A stretch of DNA of 51,453 bases from Streptomyces kurssanovii (GTDB lineage: Bacteria; Actinomycetota; Actinomycetes; Streptomycetales; Streptomycetaceae), in NCBI RefSeq assembly GCF_014649695.1, contig NZ_BMTN01000032.1:1-51453 (forward strand). The letters run 5' to 3'. The position numbers were made by a program, and so were the translations under genes. This document shows, one piece after another, positions 33,436 to 42,960 of the stretch. Positions within the stretch are counted from its first letter, which is position 1. The number at the start of each line of letters is the position of its first letter. Under the pieces are notes generated by a model, which was not told the origin of the DNA, did no database searches, and saw only the letters and a program-made list of their open reading frames with translations.

Positions 33436-35022
33436 TCAGGGCTGGTGGGGTGGTGGCGGCGGCTCGGCCGGCGGCTGCTCCGGCTGGGCGGGAGGCTCCG
33501 TGGGGGGCTCGGCAGGCGGCGGCTCGGCCGGCGGCTGCTCGGGAGGCTGCTCCGGCTGGGCGGGAGGCTGCTCACCAGGCGGCTGTTCCGGCTGGGCGGG
33601 CGAATCCGTGGGCGGCTCGGCCGGCGGCTGCTCCGGCTGGGCGGGAGGCTGCTCACCAGGCGGCTGTTCCGGAGGCTGCTCGGGCCTTTCAGCCGGCGGG
33701 CACTCCTGCTGCCGGCCCGGCTTGTACTTCAAGCCACCCGGGACAGGGCAGGTGCGGATGTAATCCGTAACGCCTTTGTAGGCGTCGATTATCTGCTGGC
33801 GGGAGGCCGTGCCCTGCCGCGTGTAGTTGTTGAGGAGGTGAATACCGACCGCGTTGAGCTTGCCCGCGGGCTGATCCGCTGTTGGCTCCGCGGTGTGGGG
33901 AAGGTTCGTTGCACCTGTGACCGAGAGGACATCGTCTTTGAGCAGAATGTACCGGGTGTCATTGCTGTTCAGGGAGCGAGCGGCGCTGTCCGGATCGTCA
34001 AATTTGAAGGCGGGTGCAATGTAGACCGCCCCGATGGGGGAGCGGCCGGGAGCGACCTTCATTTGCGCGTCCAGGTCAAGCTTGAGCTGGCGACCGATCA
34101 AGCAACCTTCACTGTGGCAGGCGAATACGACCCGGGTGCCGGCATTCAGCTGATCTGTCGCCAACTTCTTCAGTGTGACGTACGCAGCAGAGTCTCTGGC
34201 TGCCTCCGGCGTACGCCACTTGTCGATCGTTTTTGGTATGGAATTACGCAGGAGGTCTCCGGCGGCCACCACTCCCACCGCCCCGCGGAAGAAGGGGCCG
34301 CTCAGGTTCTCCAGCAGCATGCGCTGAGCCTCGTTCTTGTCCTTCATGACCTCCGGAGACCGTGCCTTCGCCTGGCCTGCTCTCACGCTCCAGTTGGCTT
34401 CTGTGAAGCTGCGGTTGTAGACGGGGTCGATACCTACCCCCAGGGTGTCCCGCAAGGCCGTCCCTGCTTGGTCAAGGTCCGGACCGCTGTTGTTGTACAC
34501 ACCGTTGACGAAGAAGTTCTTGACCTGCGGTTGGGTCGCTTGAGCTGGGGGGCCGAATCGAGCCGGCTGCGGGCCGTTGGCGCTCCCGCGCTTTTGGTCA
34601 CTCTTCCCTGGTGGAGGAGGCAGCGTCGCCGCGTGCCCGTCCAGCGCTGCGTTGTTCGCCTGGAACGCCTCCATGCCGCCAGGCTCCTTCCACTGGCGAG
34701 CCTGCGAGGCCAGCACTTCACCGAGCATCGCCTCCTGCCCCATTCCGGCGTCACTGGCGGCGGCCATGGCATCCGCAAGCTCCTGGTAGGCACGCTGCGC
34801 CCCATCCCGCGGCAGCGGCTTCTCAAAGGCCGCCAAGCGCTCTCTGAGCGTCGCCGTCGTGGCCTCCTTATCGGGTGGCCCGGTCTCAGCCGAACCATAT
34901 GACGCAACCGGAGTGCAGGCCGTACCCACGGCCAGGGTGATCGTCATCGCTACGAAAGGTCGTCCACGTGCTGTCCGCGTACGACGGGGTATTCCAGGCA
35001 GCGTTTTCACGTCTGGCTCCAT
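33436..35022 (-). CDS. Putative lipoprotein with hydrolase-like elbow and Pro/Gln/Glu-rich tail
   Basis: This 528-residue protein has an N-terminal hydrophobic segment ending in a lipobox-like VGTAC (Cys about 35). The central part contains RVVFACHSEGCLIGRQLKLD, where CHSEGC mimics the GxSxG elbow of alpha/beta hydrolases, and NFFVNGVYNNSGPDLDQAG. The last 100 residues are repeats of QPPAEPP/PEQPPGEQ type, likely an extended cell-wall-spanning segment. The body is less GC-rich than neighbours, suggesting acquisition. No named family is recognised; a lipase-like role is a guess from the elbow. Confidence 0.75.
   Translation of the reverse strand: MEPDVKTLPGIPRRTRTARGRPFVAMTITLAVGTACTPVASYGSAETGPPDKEATTATLRERLAAFEKPLPRDGAQRAYQELADAMAAASDAGMGQEAMLGEVLASQARQWKEPGGMEAFQANNAALDGHAATLPPPPGKSDQKRGSANGPQPARFGPPAQATQPQVKNFFVNGVYNNSGPDLDQAGTALRDTLGVGIDPVYNRSFTEANWSVRAGQAKARSPEVMKDKNEAQRMLLENLSGPFFRGAVGVVAAGDLLRNSIPKTIDKWRTPEAARDSAAYVTLKKLATDQLNAGTRVVFACHSEGCLIGRQLKLDLDAQMKVAPGRSPIGAVYIAPAFKFDDPDSAARSLNSNDTRYILLKDDVLSVTGATNLPHTAEPTADQPAGKLNAVGIHLLNNYTRQGTASRQQIIDAYKGVTDYIRTCPVPGGLKYKPGRQQECPPAERPEQPPEQPPGEQPPAQPEQPPAEPPTDSPAQPEQPPGEQPPAQPEQPPEQPPAEPPPAEPPTEPPAQPEQPPAEPPPPPHQP
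33440..33700 (-). repeat. Degenerate short repeats encoding Pro/Gln/Glu-rich tail
   Basis: Units of about 12-24 bp (encoding PEQPPAE and variants) recur across 260 bp. Near-identical copies (for example the GGCGGGAGGCTG motif on the plus strand) make this region prone to length change. Confidence 0.75.
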
Positions 35023-35208
35023 CCGCGTGGAGGTCCGGGACCGTAACGAAGGCCGCGCGCATCATGCGGCACGGAAGTGGTCGGGCTATGCCGCTAACGT
35101 GCCACGACACAACACTCCGTACTCGGCCATGTCCGCCAGAAGGGCGATTACGCACTGTGACCGCAGCCGAGGAGTAGTTCGCGCGGAGTGGTTGTAGCAG
35201 CGATCGTG

Positions 35209-36214
35209 ATGGCGGACCTTCCCCGGCTGGAGCTGGGCGCCCGGATCGCCCGGACCAGCGAGGGCATGCACACCTACCTTCCGGTCACCGGCCGCGATGC
35301 CCTCGACGTGCTGCTGCGCTCCCTGCCGCCGACCCCGGAAGCGGCCGGCGTGCCGAACGACTTCGGACTGCACACCTACTCGCCCCACTCCCATTTCGTG
35401 GCGCGCTACCTTCGCACCGGCGAGTACCTGGACCAGGCCTTGGCCGCTCTCGCGCGCCTCACCCGGTACTTCTCGGCTGAAGTCGCCGTGCGGCACTTCC
35501 TCAACGACTTCCCCGAGGAGACGATGAAGGCGGTCGACGCCTGGGCCCGCGACGAGGACTACCGGACCCGCCGGCTCGCGAGCGAAGCCACCCGTCCGCT
35601 GCTGCCCTGCGCCCCACGCATCTCCCTGCCGGCTGATGCGGCACTGCCCGTACTCGAACAGCTCTACGGCGACTCCAACACCTACGTCCGCACGTCGGTC
35701 GCCAACCACCTCCACGACCTGTCCGATACGGAGCCGGACCTGGTACTTGCCACCCTTCAGCGCTGGAAAGACTCCGGTCGAGCTACCGACAAGCACTTCA
35801 CCTTCATCACCCGGCAGGCCCTGCGGAGCAGGTTGAAGAAGGGCTGGCCGGCTGCGTACGCCTTCCTCGGCTATGCCCACGACGCACCGATCGACCTGTC
35901 GCCCCTCACTCTGGAGCGCACCGAGCTCGCCGACGGCGACACGCTCAGCTTCTCCGCCACGCTGACCACCACTGGCCGTCCCAGTGCAAGTGATGTTCGT
36001 GGTCTCGTCAACGACACCGACCGGCAAGCCGCGCGAGAAGGTGTACTTCCTTCTACGTGGCACGGCCGAGCCCCACAGCGAACTCTTGCTCACGTAGGAC
36101 CACGTGCTGCGGTCGACGGCCACCGCGAAGCTGACACCCGGCGCCTACTCGATCGCCCTCCAGGTCAACGGGCGCCGATTCCCCGCGGCTGCCTTCACCG
36201 TCCTCACTCCCTGA
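35209..36214 (+). pseudogene. AlkD-like HEAT-repeat DNA alkylation repair gene, frameshifted with internal stop
   Basis: The intact part has HEAT-repeat features of AlkD-like proteins: HSHFVARYLRTGEYLDQALA, RYFSAEVAVRHFLNDFP, RRLASEATRPLLPCAPRI and SVANHLHDLSDTEPDLVL. Near 35975-35980 an extra C shifts the frame; the continuing sequence (VPVQVMFVV, KPREKVYFLLRGTAEPHSEL) is in another frame, interrupted by TAG at 36095-36097, and ends VNGRRFPAAAFTVLTP with stop at 36212. The N-terminus also looks short for the family. Two independent lesions make it non-functional unless the assembly is wrong. Confidence 0.75.
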
Positions 36215-36437
36215 TCACTCCCCTCCCCTCCCCGGCCCGACCCAGGTCCTCCGTGTTCAAGGCAGCGCCCTCCGCGCCGCTGCCGCCCCAGCCATGCGCA
36301 CGACGACCGAGCGACCGGCAAGAACGCGGATGGCGAAGAGAACTGGCTGGCCTAACTACCCAGCCCCCCACGTCTGCGGGCGCCGGCTCTGGAAGCGTCT
36401 GCATGATCCAGCTACGCGAAAGTGAGATACCAGCCGT

Positions 36438-37277
36438 ATGACTGACTCGCCACTCCTCTTACCGGCGGACCGGCAGTTGCGCGTGGGCAGCTACAACCTC
36501 CTCAACGGCGGCCAGGAGCGCTGGGAGGACCAGGTCCGCCTGCTGGGCGGCCTGAACCTGGACGTGCTGCACCTCCAGGAGGCCAAGCACTGGGACGGGA
36601 GGGACTCCGAACGCGTGTACGCAACCGCGGAGCGGCTGGGGATGCAGCCGCTGCTCGCACGGTCGCGTAGTCACGGATGCCACCTCGTCACGTACTACCG
36701 GTGGCCGCGGGTGCAGTGTCTGGGGTTCTCCCCCGACGTTGCATGCGGCAACTTCCACCACACCGTCCTGCGAGCCCGGATGCGCATCACCGGGGTCCGG
36801 GAGCCGGTCGTGCTCCTTCACACCCACCTCGACCCGTTCAGCCCGCAGGACCGGCTGGCAGAAGTCCAGTGGCTGACCGAGCACGCCGGCGCACGCACCC
36901 TGCTGGCCGGAGATCTCAACACCCCCGGCGCCGACGACGAAGAGCCGGAGGACTGGGATCTGATCCCGGCGCACCAGCACTCCGGGCGCCGCCTCATGCT
37001 GCCCGACGGCTCATACGGCGGCACAGACCGCCGGGCGATCCGCGCGCTCATGCACGCCGGATTCGTCGACCCGCCCGTCCACCTCGATCAGCCGATCCCA
37101 CGCACCGCGGGCCACCTGAGTCCGGAGCAGAAGTGGGACCACCGAGCCGACCATGTCCTGCTCTCCCCCACGCTCGCCCCGGCGCTGCACTCCTACGAGG
37201 TGCTCGACGACGCCGTCACCCAGCAGCTGAGCGATCACCTCCCGGTCATCGTCACCCTCGACATCGCCCGCATGTGA
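36438..37277 (+). CDS. Endonuclease/exonuclease/phosphatase-fold hydrolase
   Basis: This 279-residue EEP-domain protein has all the usual motifs: VGSYNLLNG, VLHLQEAK (metal Glu), LLHTHLDPFS, LLAGDLNTP (Asp/Asn), WDHRADHVLLS and LSDHLPVIV (Asp/His). The active site is therefore complete for Mg-dependent phosphodiester cleavage. It has no signal peptide, so it acts in the cytoplasm on nucleic acid or a small phosphodiester. ATG 36438 lies inside the read-through of the broken upstream gene. Confidence 0.88.
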   Translation: MTDSPLLLPADRQLRVGSYNLLNGGQERWEDQVRLLGGLNLDVLHLQEAKHWDGRDSERVYATAERLGMQPLLARSRSHGCHLVTYYRWPRVQCLGFSPDVACGNFHHTVLRARMRITGVREPVVLLHTHLDPFSPQDRLAEVQWLTEHAGARTLLAGDLNTPGADDEEPEDWDLIPAHQHSGRRLMLPDGSYGGTDRRAIRALMHAGFVDPPVHLDQPIPRTAGHLSPEQKWDHRADHVLLSPTLAPALHSYEVLDDAVTQQLSDHLPVIVTLDIARM

Positions 37278-37532
37278 CCCCGCCGGGCTGGCCCGCCGAA
37301 CAACCGCTGTCCTGCCGGGCCTCTCGACATGCGGACCGCGACACGAGCCTCGGCGTTTCGGCCAACTCCTCGAAGCATCTGCACCCGTAGACCCCAAGGG
37401 TCGGTGCATCCCGCAGTCTCCGACGCGCGCTCTATTCCGGGGTTCTCAGCTCGACTGAAACACAGGTGTTCGAAATCCATGTCGGGTCGTTGAGCTTCAC
37501 GACCCAGCCGCAGCGACCGTCAGGGGGCCACG

Positions 37533-39467
37533 TTGACCTCGGCCAGTACACAGGACCAGCCGGATACCGGCACATCAGAGGCGGGTGCTCCGGACGAGAC
37601 GAGCAGAGCGCAGGACGAGGAGTTCCTGTACCGGGACGAATCGAGGCATCAGGCTGGGGCGCAACTGACCACCGGCACCATGGCGCGACGGCTGCCCGCA
37701 CTGGTTCTGCGGTCGCTGAAGATGGCCTGGCAGGTGGACCGGGGTGCGACGGCCGGACTGCTCGCGTGCCAGATCGGCACCGGTGTGCTTGCCGCGCTGG
37801 GGCTGCTCGCCGTCACGGGGTCGATCACCGCGCTGATCTCGTCGGGCGACATCACCGAACGCCTGTGGGAGGCGGCGCCACAGCTGGCGGTCGTCGCCGC
37901 GGCCACCGGGCTGCGGGCGCTGCTGGGGATCACGGTGACGTGGCTGACCGGGCGGCTGCGGCCGGTGCTGGCCCGGGCGGCGGAGCTGACGATGATCGAG
38001 GCCGCGCTCGGCGCGGAGCTGGCGGCGAACAACAAGCCCGGCTACAACGACTTCTACGACATCGCCGACCGCGGTGCCCAGGTCACTCCGGACCTGGTGG
38101 ACGAGGCACAGGACGTGTTGGCGGCCACAGCTACGCTCGCCGCCGGCGCGACCGTTCTCGCCGTGCTGCACCCGGTGCTCCTTCCTCTGCTCCTCCTGGC
38201 CTGCCTGCCACAGGCCGCCGCGTACGTGCGGGCCGCCCGGGTGGTGTACCTGGCAGGCCTCGAGACCTCCGGACGCCGCCGCATGCTGCACAAGCTGCGC
38301 TGGCACATGGCGTACATGGAGTCCAGCGAGGAGATGCGAGCCTGCCTGGCCGGGCCCTTCCTCACCGCCCGGTACCGGCGCCTCGCCGCCTCGGTCAACG
38401 CTGCGGAGCGCAAGGCCGCGAACACCGGTGCGTGGATGGGACTGGCCGGCGCGGTTGCCGGCGGAGTGGCGGCGGCCGCTGTGTGGGCCGCGCTGCTGTG
38501 GCTCCTGGCTTCCGGGCGCATGAGCCTCGCGGCCGGAGGCGGCGCGGTCTTCGCACTTCAGACGGCGACCGGTTCCGTGCGCGGCATCATCAACGGCGGG
38601 GCCCGACTGGTGCGCACCGGCTGGTACGTGCAGGACTGGCAGAACTTCCTCGACAACGCCCACGGGCAGGCCATGACCGCTTCCCGCGGTACCAAGATGC
38701 TGTCCGCTCCACCGGAGCGGTTCGAGGTCCGCGACCTCACCTACCGGTACGACGGCGCCCCGAAGGACAGTCTCAGCGGTGTCTCCCTCCAGGTGCGGCG
38801 CGGGGAGATCATTGCGCTGGTCGGTGAGAACGGGTCGGGCAAGTCGACCCTGTCGCGGCTGATCTGCGGTCTGCTGCTTCCCACGGCAGGTGAGGTGGCC
38901 TGGGACCACGTGGCTACGGCCGAGATGGACCCGTGGGAGGCGTGGAAGCATGTCGCCCTGGTGCCGCAGAAGTACACCTATCTGCCGTTGAGTATGCGGG
39001 ACAACATCACGTTCGGGCAGGGGGATACCGCAGACGCCGCGGTGCTCGCCGCGTGCGAGGCGTCCGGGGCGACGGACATGCTGCCCCATCTGCGGTCCGG
39101 TCTGGACACCCTGCTGACGTCCGAGTGGTTCGGCGGCCAGCAGCTGTCCGGGGGCCAGTGGCAGCGGGTGGTGCTCACCAGGGCGTTTCACCGGCAGGCG
39201 GCTCTGCTGGTGATGGACGAGCCCACCGCTGCTCTGGACGCGCGGGCCGAGCATCGCATCTTCACCGGGCTGCGCGACCTGGCCAAAGACCGGGCGATCC
39301 TGCTGATCACGCACCGGCTCGCCAACGTCGCCATCGCGGACAAGATCATCGTTCTCGACCAGGGACGCATCGTCCAGGAAGGCTCCTACGAGGAACTCAC
39401 CCGCGAGCCGGGGCTGTTCCGCTCCCTGTGGGAACTGCAGCAGCGCACCACCGGCGAGGCAGCATGA
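37533..39467 (+). CDS. ABC exporter, fused membrane and ATPase domains
   Basis: This 644-residue half-exporter starts at TTG 37533 (AGGGGG upstream). After a hydrophilic N-terminus of 50 residues come about six membrane helices (80-330), then an ATPase with Walker A GENGSGKST, Q-loop LVPQKYTYLP, signature LSGGQWQRVVLTRAF, Walker B LLVMDEPTAALDA and LITHRLAN. The ATPase resembles the isolated domain at 14934-15731. It heads an operon in which each surviving junction is a 4-bp overlap; its own stop overlaps ATG 39464 of the HIT gene. It probably exports the product of the operon. Confidence 0.88.
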   Translation: MTSASTQDQPDTGTSEAGAPDETSRAQDEEFLYRDESRHQAGAQLTTGTMARRLPALVLRSLKMAWQVDRGATAGLLACQIGTGVLAALGLLAVTGSITALISSGDITERLWEAAPQLAVVAAATGLRALLGITVTWLTGRLRPVLARAAELTMIEAALGAELAANNKPGYNDFYDIADRGAQVTPDLVDEAQDVLAATATLAAGATVLAVLHPVLLPLLLLACLPQAAAYVRAARVVYLAGLETSGRRRMLHKLRWHMAYMESSEEMRACLAGPFLTARYRRLAASVNAAERKAANTGAWMGLAGAVAGGVAAAAVWAALLWLLASGRMSLAAGGGAVFALQTATGSVRGIINGGARLVRTGWYVQDWQNFLDNAHGQAMTASRGTKMLSAPPERFEVRDLTYRYDGAPKDSLSGVSLQVRRGEIIALVGENGSGKSTLSRLICGLLLPTAGEVAWDHVATAEMDPWEAWKHVALVPQKYTYLPLSMRDNITFGQGDTADAAVLAACEASGATDMLPHLRSGLDTLLTSEWFGGQQLSGGQWQRVVLTRAFHRQAALLVMDEPTAALDARAEHRIFTGLRDLAKDRAILLITHRLANVAIADKIIVLDQGRIVQEGSYEELTREPGLFRSLWELQQRTTGEAA

Positions 39468-39562
39468 TTCCCGACCACCCTTAGTCCCACTCCGCGCACT
39501 CGCCAGCCGGCAGCGCCTGGCCGGCGGACTTCACCGCGCACCGGGTCGGCGCCGGATGCCCG

Positions 39563-40009
39563 ATGTGCCGAAACGACTTCGACGCCGACGACATCGGCTG
39601 GGGCCTGCTCGTACGGCGCGGTGAGGTCAGCAACGCCTACCTATGGCGCAGCGGCCACGTCCGCGGGTATGCCGTCGTGATCTACACAGGACCCCATGTC
39701 GCCGAGCCCACTGAGCTGGACGAGGGAGAGGCGGCCGCGTTCTGGCGCGACGTCCTCGTCCTGGGCCGCGCGGTGGAGGCGCTCTACGAGCCGCTGAAGA
39801 TGAACTACCTGCTGCTGGGGAACCAGATCCCGCACGCCCACTGGCACTGCGTTCCTCGACGTGAAGCCGGAACGGACCCGGCGCCGGGCGGCCCGCTGCC
39901 CTTCGACGCGCTCGATCTCGGACGGCAGGACGAGGAGCAGCTGCAGGCGGATGCCCGAGCACTGCGCCAGCTGCTGCCTCCCTCGGGTCATCCGGGGGTG
40001 CGGCGATGA
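39563..40009 (+). CDS. HIT-family protein with an amber codon in its 5' end
   Basis: The protein has the HIT signature IPHAHWHCVP (HxHxH) near residue 90, with YLWRSGHVRGYAVVIYTGPH and NYLLLGNQ as in nucleotide hydrolases/transferases of the family. The natural start appears to be ATG 39464, overlapping the ABC stop, but codon 7 is TAG (39482-39484); the frame then stays open through WPADFTAHRVGAGCPMC, which looks coding. Translation could restart only at ATG 39563, losing about 33 residues. The stop overlaps the next start at 40006. Confidence 0.75.
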   Translation: MCRNDFDADDIGWGLLVRRGEVSNAYLWRSGHVRGYAVVIYTGPHVAEPTELDEGEAAAFWRDVLVLGRAVEALYEPLKMNYLLLGNQIPHAHWHCVPRREAGTDPAPGGPLPFDALDLGRQDEEQLQADARALRQLLPPSGHPGVRR

Positions 40010-40395
40010 ACGGCGCAGAGTCGGACGTGATGGTCGTGGCGGGGATCCTGACGCTGTTCTACCGGATCGTCCCGACCGTGGTCGGCGAAGGTCCTGCGGG
40101 GACCCGCGACCCGCAACTACGTGGCCCGGGACAGCGACGGAGCCCGGTGGTTCGTGAAGTCATACCCGGCGGGCACCGATCTGGACGCGGAGCGCCGCGC
40201 GCTCGAGCTCGGCGAGTTCACGCGGCTCGGCCGGATCCCGGTTCCGGTAGTGCGCAAGACTGACCGGCTACTCGTCCTCTTCGCCAGGAGGCCGCCCACC
40301 TCGGGGTTTCCCGCCTGGGCACGGGAGACCGCCGCCCGGCGGCTCGACGCGCTGCCTGCCGTGGCCGACATGGTCAAAGGGCTGCCGCGCCTGCC
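40006..40395 (+). pseudogene. Phosphotransferase (APH-like) remnant
   Basis: ATG 40006 overlaps the HIT stop. The first 25 codons (AGILTLFYRIVP) are in one frame; from about 40090 a second frame carries KVLRGPATRNYVARDSDGAR and WFVKSYPAGTDLDAERRALE, the N-lobe of aminoglycoside/choline-kinase-like enzymes. After RKTDRLLVLFA the sequence jumps to AWARETAARRLDALPAVADM, normally much further on, and then ends before the catalytic HGD loop. So it has a frameshift, an internal deletion and no active site. Confidence 0.6.
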
Positions 40396-40451
40396 TCCTC
40401 CTCGTCCCCCTCGTGGTCCTCTACCGCTCCCCGCTGCGCAGTCTGCTGAAC

Positions 40452-40586
40452 ATGCCCAGCGCGCCCGCCGTGGCTTCTCCTTCAGCCGAGGCCGTCACAC
40501 CTCCGTCGCTGTCGGGGCCGATCGTCCCCAATCCCGCAGTCGCCGTGGATGTGCGGCACGACCGCTCCTCGGAAGGTGGCCCGTGA
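40452..40586 (+). CDS. Small ORF between phosphotransferase remnant and Nudix gene
   Basis: A 44-codon frame (MPSAPAVASPSAEAVTPPSL, ending VRHDRSSEGGP) ends in a GTGA overlap with GTG 40583, which is in frame with the Nudix gene. It may be a short peptide gene, a decayed tail or chance. Codon bias is compatible with coding. Nothing identifies a function. Confidence 0.25.
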   Translation: MPSAPAVASPSAEAVTPPSLSGPIVPNPAVAVDVRHDRSSEGGP

Positions 40587-40699
40587 GCATCCACCTGCAC
40601 ACGGCCCCCGGCCCGGAGCCGTCATCGGCGAGCCCGCCGCCAGGCGCGCCCCTCCCTCCCAGCCCGTACATCCCGTCCCACACGTCCCGAGGTGATCAC

Positions 40700-42181
40700 G
40701 TGCCGCCCTCCCGCTCCGATATCCGCGCGACCATCGAGACCTACCTCAGCCGGCATGCCGAGGAACGAGACTCCCTGGAAGGGCTGCTGGCTGTCCTCGA
40801 CGGCGCGGAGGAGCCGTCCAGCCGCGCCACGCTGCCCGGCCACGTCACCTGCAGCGCCGTGGTCATCGACCGCGACCGCCGGGTGCTCCACATCGGCCAT
40901 CGGGTGACAGGGCTGCTCCTTTGCCCCGGCGGCCACGTTGAGGCGGGTGACCGTACGCTCCTGGCCGCTGCCGTGCGCGAGGTGTGCGAAGAGGCCGGGC
41001 TGCGCCCCGGCAACCTGTGCCTGACCCCGCAGTTCCTCGACGAGCCGATCGACGTGGACGTGCACGACATCGACGCCAACCCGGCCAAGGGCGAGCCCGC
41101 TCACCAACACTTCGATATCCGCTTCGCGTTCTACCTCACCGCCGAGCAACCGCCCGCGCTCGCGCTGCAGGACGAGGAAGTCGCCGGAGCCCAGTGGCTC
41201 CCGTACGCCGACGTGCGATCCGCGACGCTGCGGGCCAAGCTCCTGGACGCCGAGGCGGACGGCCTCGACGGGCGCCCGGAGCCCGTCAGCGCCAACGCCC
41301 TGATCCACGACGGAGCCGGCCGGTACCTCCTTCATCTACGAGATGACCGGGAGGGCATGTGGGAGCCCTGGGTCCTGGCCCTCGTGGGAGGCAAACGGTC
41401 GCGGAACGATGCCAGCCTCGAGGCGACACTGCGACGTGAGCTTGCCGAAGAGGTGCCGGGTCTCGAGCCCACGGAACTGGTGCCGTTCACCGTCCAGGAG
41501 GCGACAAGCGTCGACGGTTTTGCCGTGCCCATCGGCGTCTACGCCGGGCGCTGGAGCGGGGATGCCGAAGCGGTGGATCTCCGCGAAGGTGTCCTGCTGA
41601 AGTGGTTCACCGTCGACACCCTCGGCCGGCTCCGGCTCAGCCCCGGACTCGGAGACCTGATCCGCCGCCACGCGGCCGAACACCCCGCCGTGGAAGCGCC
41701 CCCGGACGCGGCTCGTCCGCTGCCCGACGAGACCCCGTCCGGGACCGTGCCACACGTCGTCGGTGTCCACCTCCACCTGGAGCGCGACGGCAAGATCCTG
41801 CTGGGGCTGCGGCACCCGGACTCGGCGTACGCGGGCAGGATGTGGCACGCCCTTGCCGGACACCTGGAGGCGGAGGCGGCGACCGCCGGTCTTGCCCGCG
41901 AGGCGTTCGAGGAAGCCGGGCTGGTCATCGACCCGATGGACCTCGAGCTCGTCCACACCGTGCACACGATGGACCGGCCCGGCGCCCGGCCGAGAATCCA
42001 GCTCTTCTTCCGCCCCCGCCACTGGGAGGGCACCCCCGAGGTACGCGAACCCGACCGGTGTCTCGCCTGGGAGTGGTGGGACGCGAAGGACCTACCGGAG
42101 CCGATCGTCCCCTACACCCGTGTCGCGATCGAGGGCATCCAGGCCGGCCGCCCCTACAGCGAGCTGGGGTGGTCCCGGTGA
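40700..42181 (+). CDS. Triple-Nudix-domain hydrolase
   Basis: This 493-residue protein has three successive Nudix folds. Box 1 (77-101) ends REVCEEAGL; box 2 (230-254) carries RRELAEEVPGL with a Pro insertion; box 3 (386-408) is GHLEAEAATAGLAREAFEEA. The first domain (with VTCSAVVIDRDRRVLHIGHR and DVDVHDIDANPAKGEPAHQH) resembles a complete stand-alone family member. Boxes 1 and 3 keep the REUxEExG core; box 2 is altered. It should hydrolyse nucleoside diphosphate-linked compounds. GTG 40700 follows GAGGTGA; GTG 40583 in frame would add a Pro/Ser-rich 39-residue extension. Its stop overlaps the next gene. Confidence 0.82.
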   Translation: MPPSRSDIRATIETYLSRHAEERDSLEGLLAVLDGAEEPSSRATLPGHVTCSAVVIDRDRRVLHIGHRVTGLLLCPGGHVEAGDRTLLAAAVREVCEEAGLRPGNLCLTPQFLDEPIDVDVHDIDANPAKGEPAHQHFDIRFAFYLTAEQPPALALQDEEVAGAQWLPYADVRSATLRAKLLDAEADGLDGRPEPVSANALIHDGAGRYLLHLRDDREGMWEPWVLALVGGKRSRNDASLEATLRRELAEEVPGLEPTELVPFTVQEATSVDGFAVPIGVYAGRWSGDAEAVDLREGVLLKWFTVDTLGRLRLSPGLGDLIRRHAAEHPAVEAPPDAARPLPDETPSGTVPHVVGVHLHLERDGKILLGLRHPDSAYAGRMWHALAGHLEAEAATAGLAREAFEEAGLVIDPMDLELVHTVHTMDRPGARPRIQLFFRPRHWEGTPEVREPDRCLAWEWWDAKDLPEPIVPYTRVAIEGIQAGRPYSELGWSR

Positions 42182-42960
42182 GCGACTTCTCGCCGGTCAG
42201 CGCCGCCTACGCCGCCCATTCGCACAGCGCGCGGGGCCGCCTGCGCCACGACATGGTGGCGCGCCGGCTCCTGGACGAGCTGCCATGTCCGCGCGCCCGG
42301 ATCCTGGACGTCGGTTGCGGGGATGGAGAAATGACGCTGCGGCTGGCGGCGGCCGGGCACCGGGTGAACGGCCTGGATTCCTCCTCCGGCATGCTCCGGA
42401 CCGCAGCCGAACGCGCAGCGGCCGACCCCCTCGTCCGTGAAAGGCCCGTCTTCGTCGAGGCAGATCTACGCTCCCTTCCCTTCGCGGGGGCGAGGTTCGA
42501 CGCGGTGTGCTGCCACGGCGTGCTGATGTACCTGGACGAGCCGGCCGGCGCCGTGGCACGGCTGGCGACCTTGGTCGCGCCGGGCGGGGTGCTGAGCATC
42601 CTGACGAAGAACCGTCGCGCGATCGGGCTGCGCGAGGCCCTGCGCGGCCGGCACCGGGCGGCCCGCGACCTCACCACCAGCGGCACCGACACCAGCGTGG
42701 GCAGCCTCGGCCTCCCTACCCGGGGCGACGACCCGGACGAATTGAACCGGCTGGCACGCGAGAGGGGGCTGGTGCCACTGCCGTGGCAGGGCGTACGCGC
42801 TCTCCACGACCACCTTCCCGACAGCTGGGCTCCGGACAAGGAGGCGTACGCGGCGGCCCTGGAGACGGAGTGGACCGCGTTCTGGCACAGCCCCTTCCGG
42901 GACATGGGACGCCAAGTACACGTTCCGGCCCGCCGCGAACCGGTGGGCAGAACACCATGA
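42178..42960 (+). CDS. Class I SAM-dependent methyltransferase
   Basis: This 260-residue methyltransferase begins at GTG 42178 in a GTGA overlap with the Nudix gene. Motif I is ILDVGCGDGEMTLRLAAAGH, followed by VNGLDSSSGMLRTAAERA, then FDAVCCHGVLMYLDEPAG and LVAPGGVLSILTKNRRAIGL. The last block resembles SmtA/CmoM-type enzymes. The substrate is unknown; the operon suggests a small molecule or peptide that is then exported. Its stop overlaps ATG 42957. Confidence 0.85.
   Translation: MSDFSPVSAAYAAHSHSARGRLRHDMVARRLLDELPCPRARILDVGCGDGEMTLRLAAAGHRVNGLDSSSGMLRTAAERAAADPLVRERPVFVEADLRSLPFAGARFDAVCCHGVLMYLDEPAGAVARLATLVAPGGVLSILTKNRRAIGLREALRGRHRAARDLTTSGTDTSVGSLGLPTRGDDPDELNRLARERGLVPLPWQGVRALHDHLPDSWAPDKEAYAAALETEWTAFWHSPFRDMGRQVHVPARREPVGRTP

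Noticed and set aside
37470-37490. GTTCGAAATCC resembling a tRNA T-loop
   Set aside because: No matching acceptor, D or anticodon stems could be folded around it.
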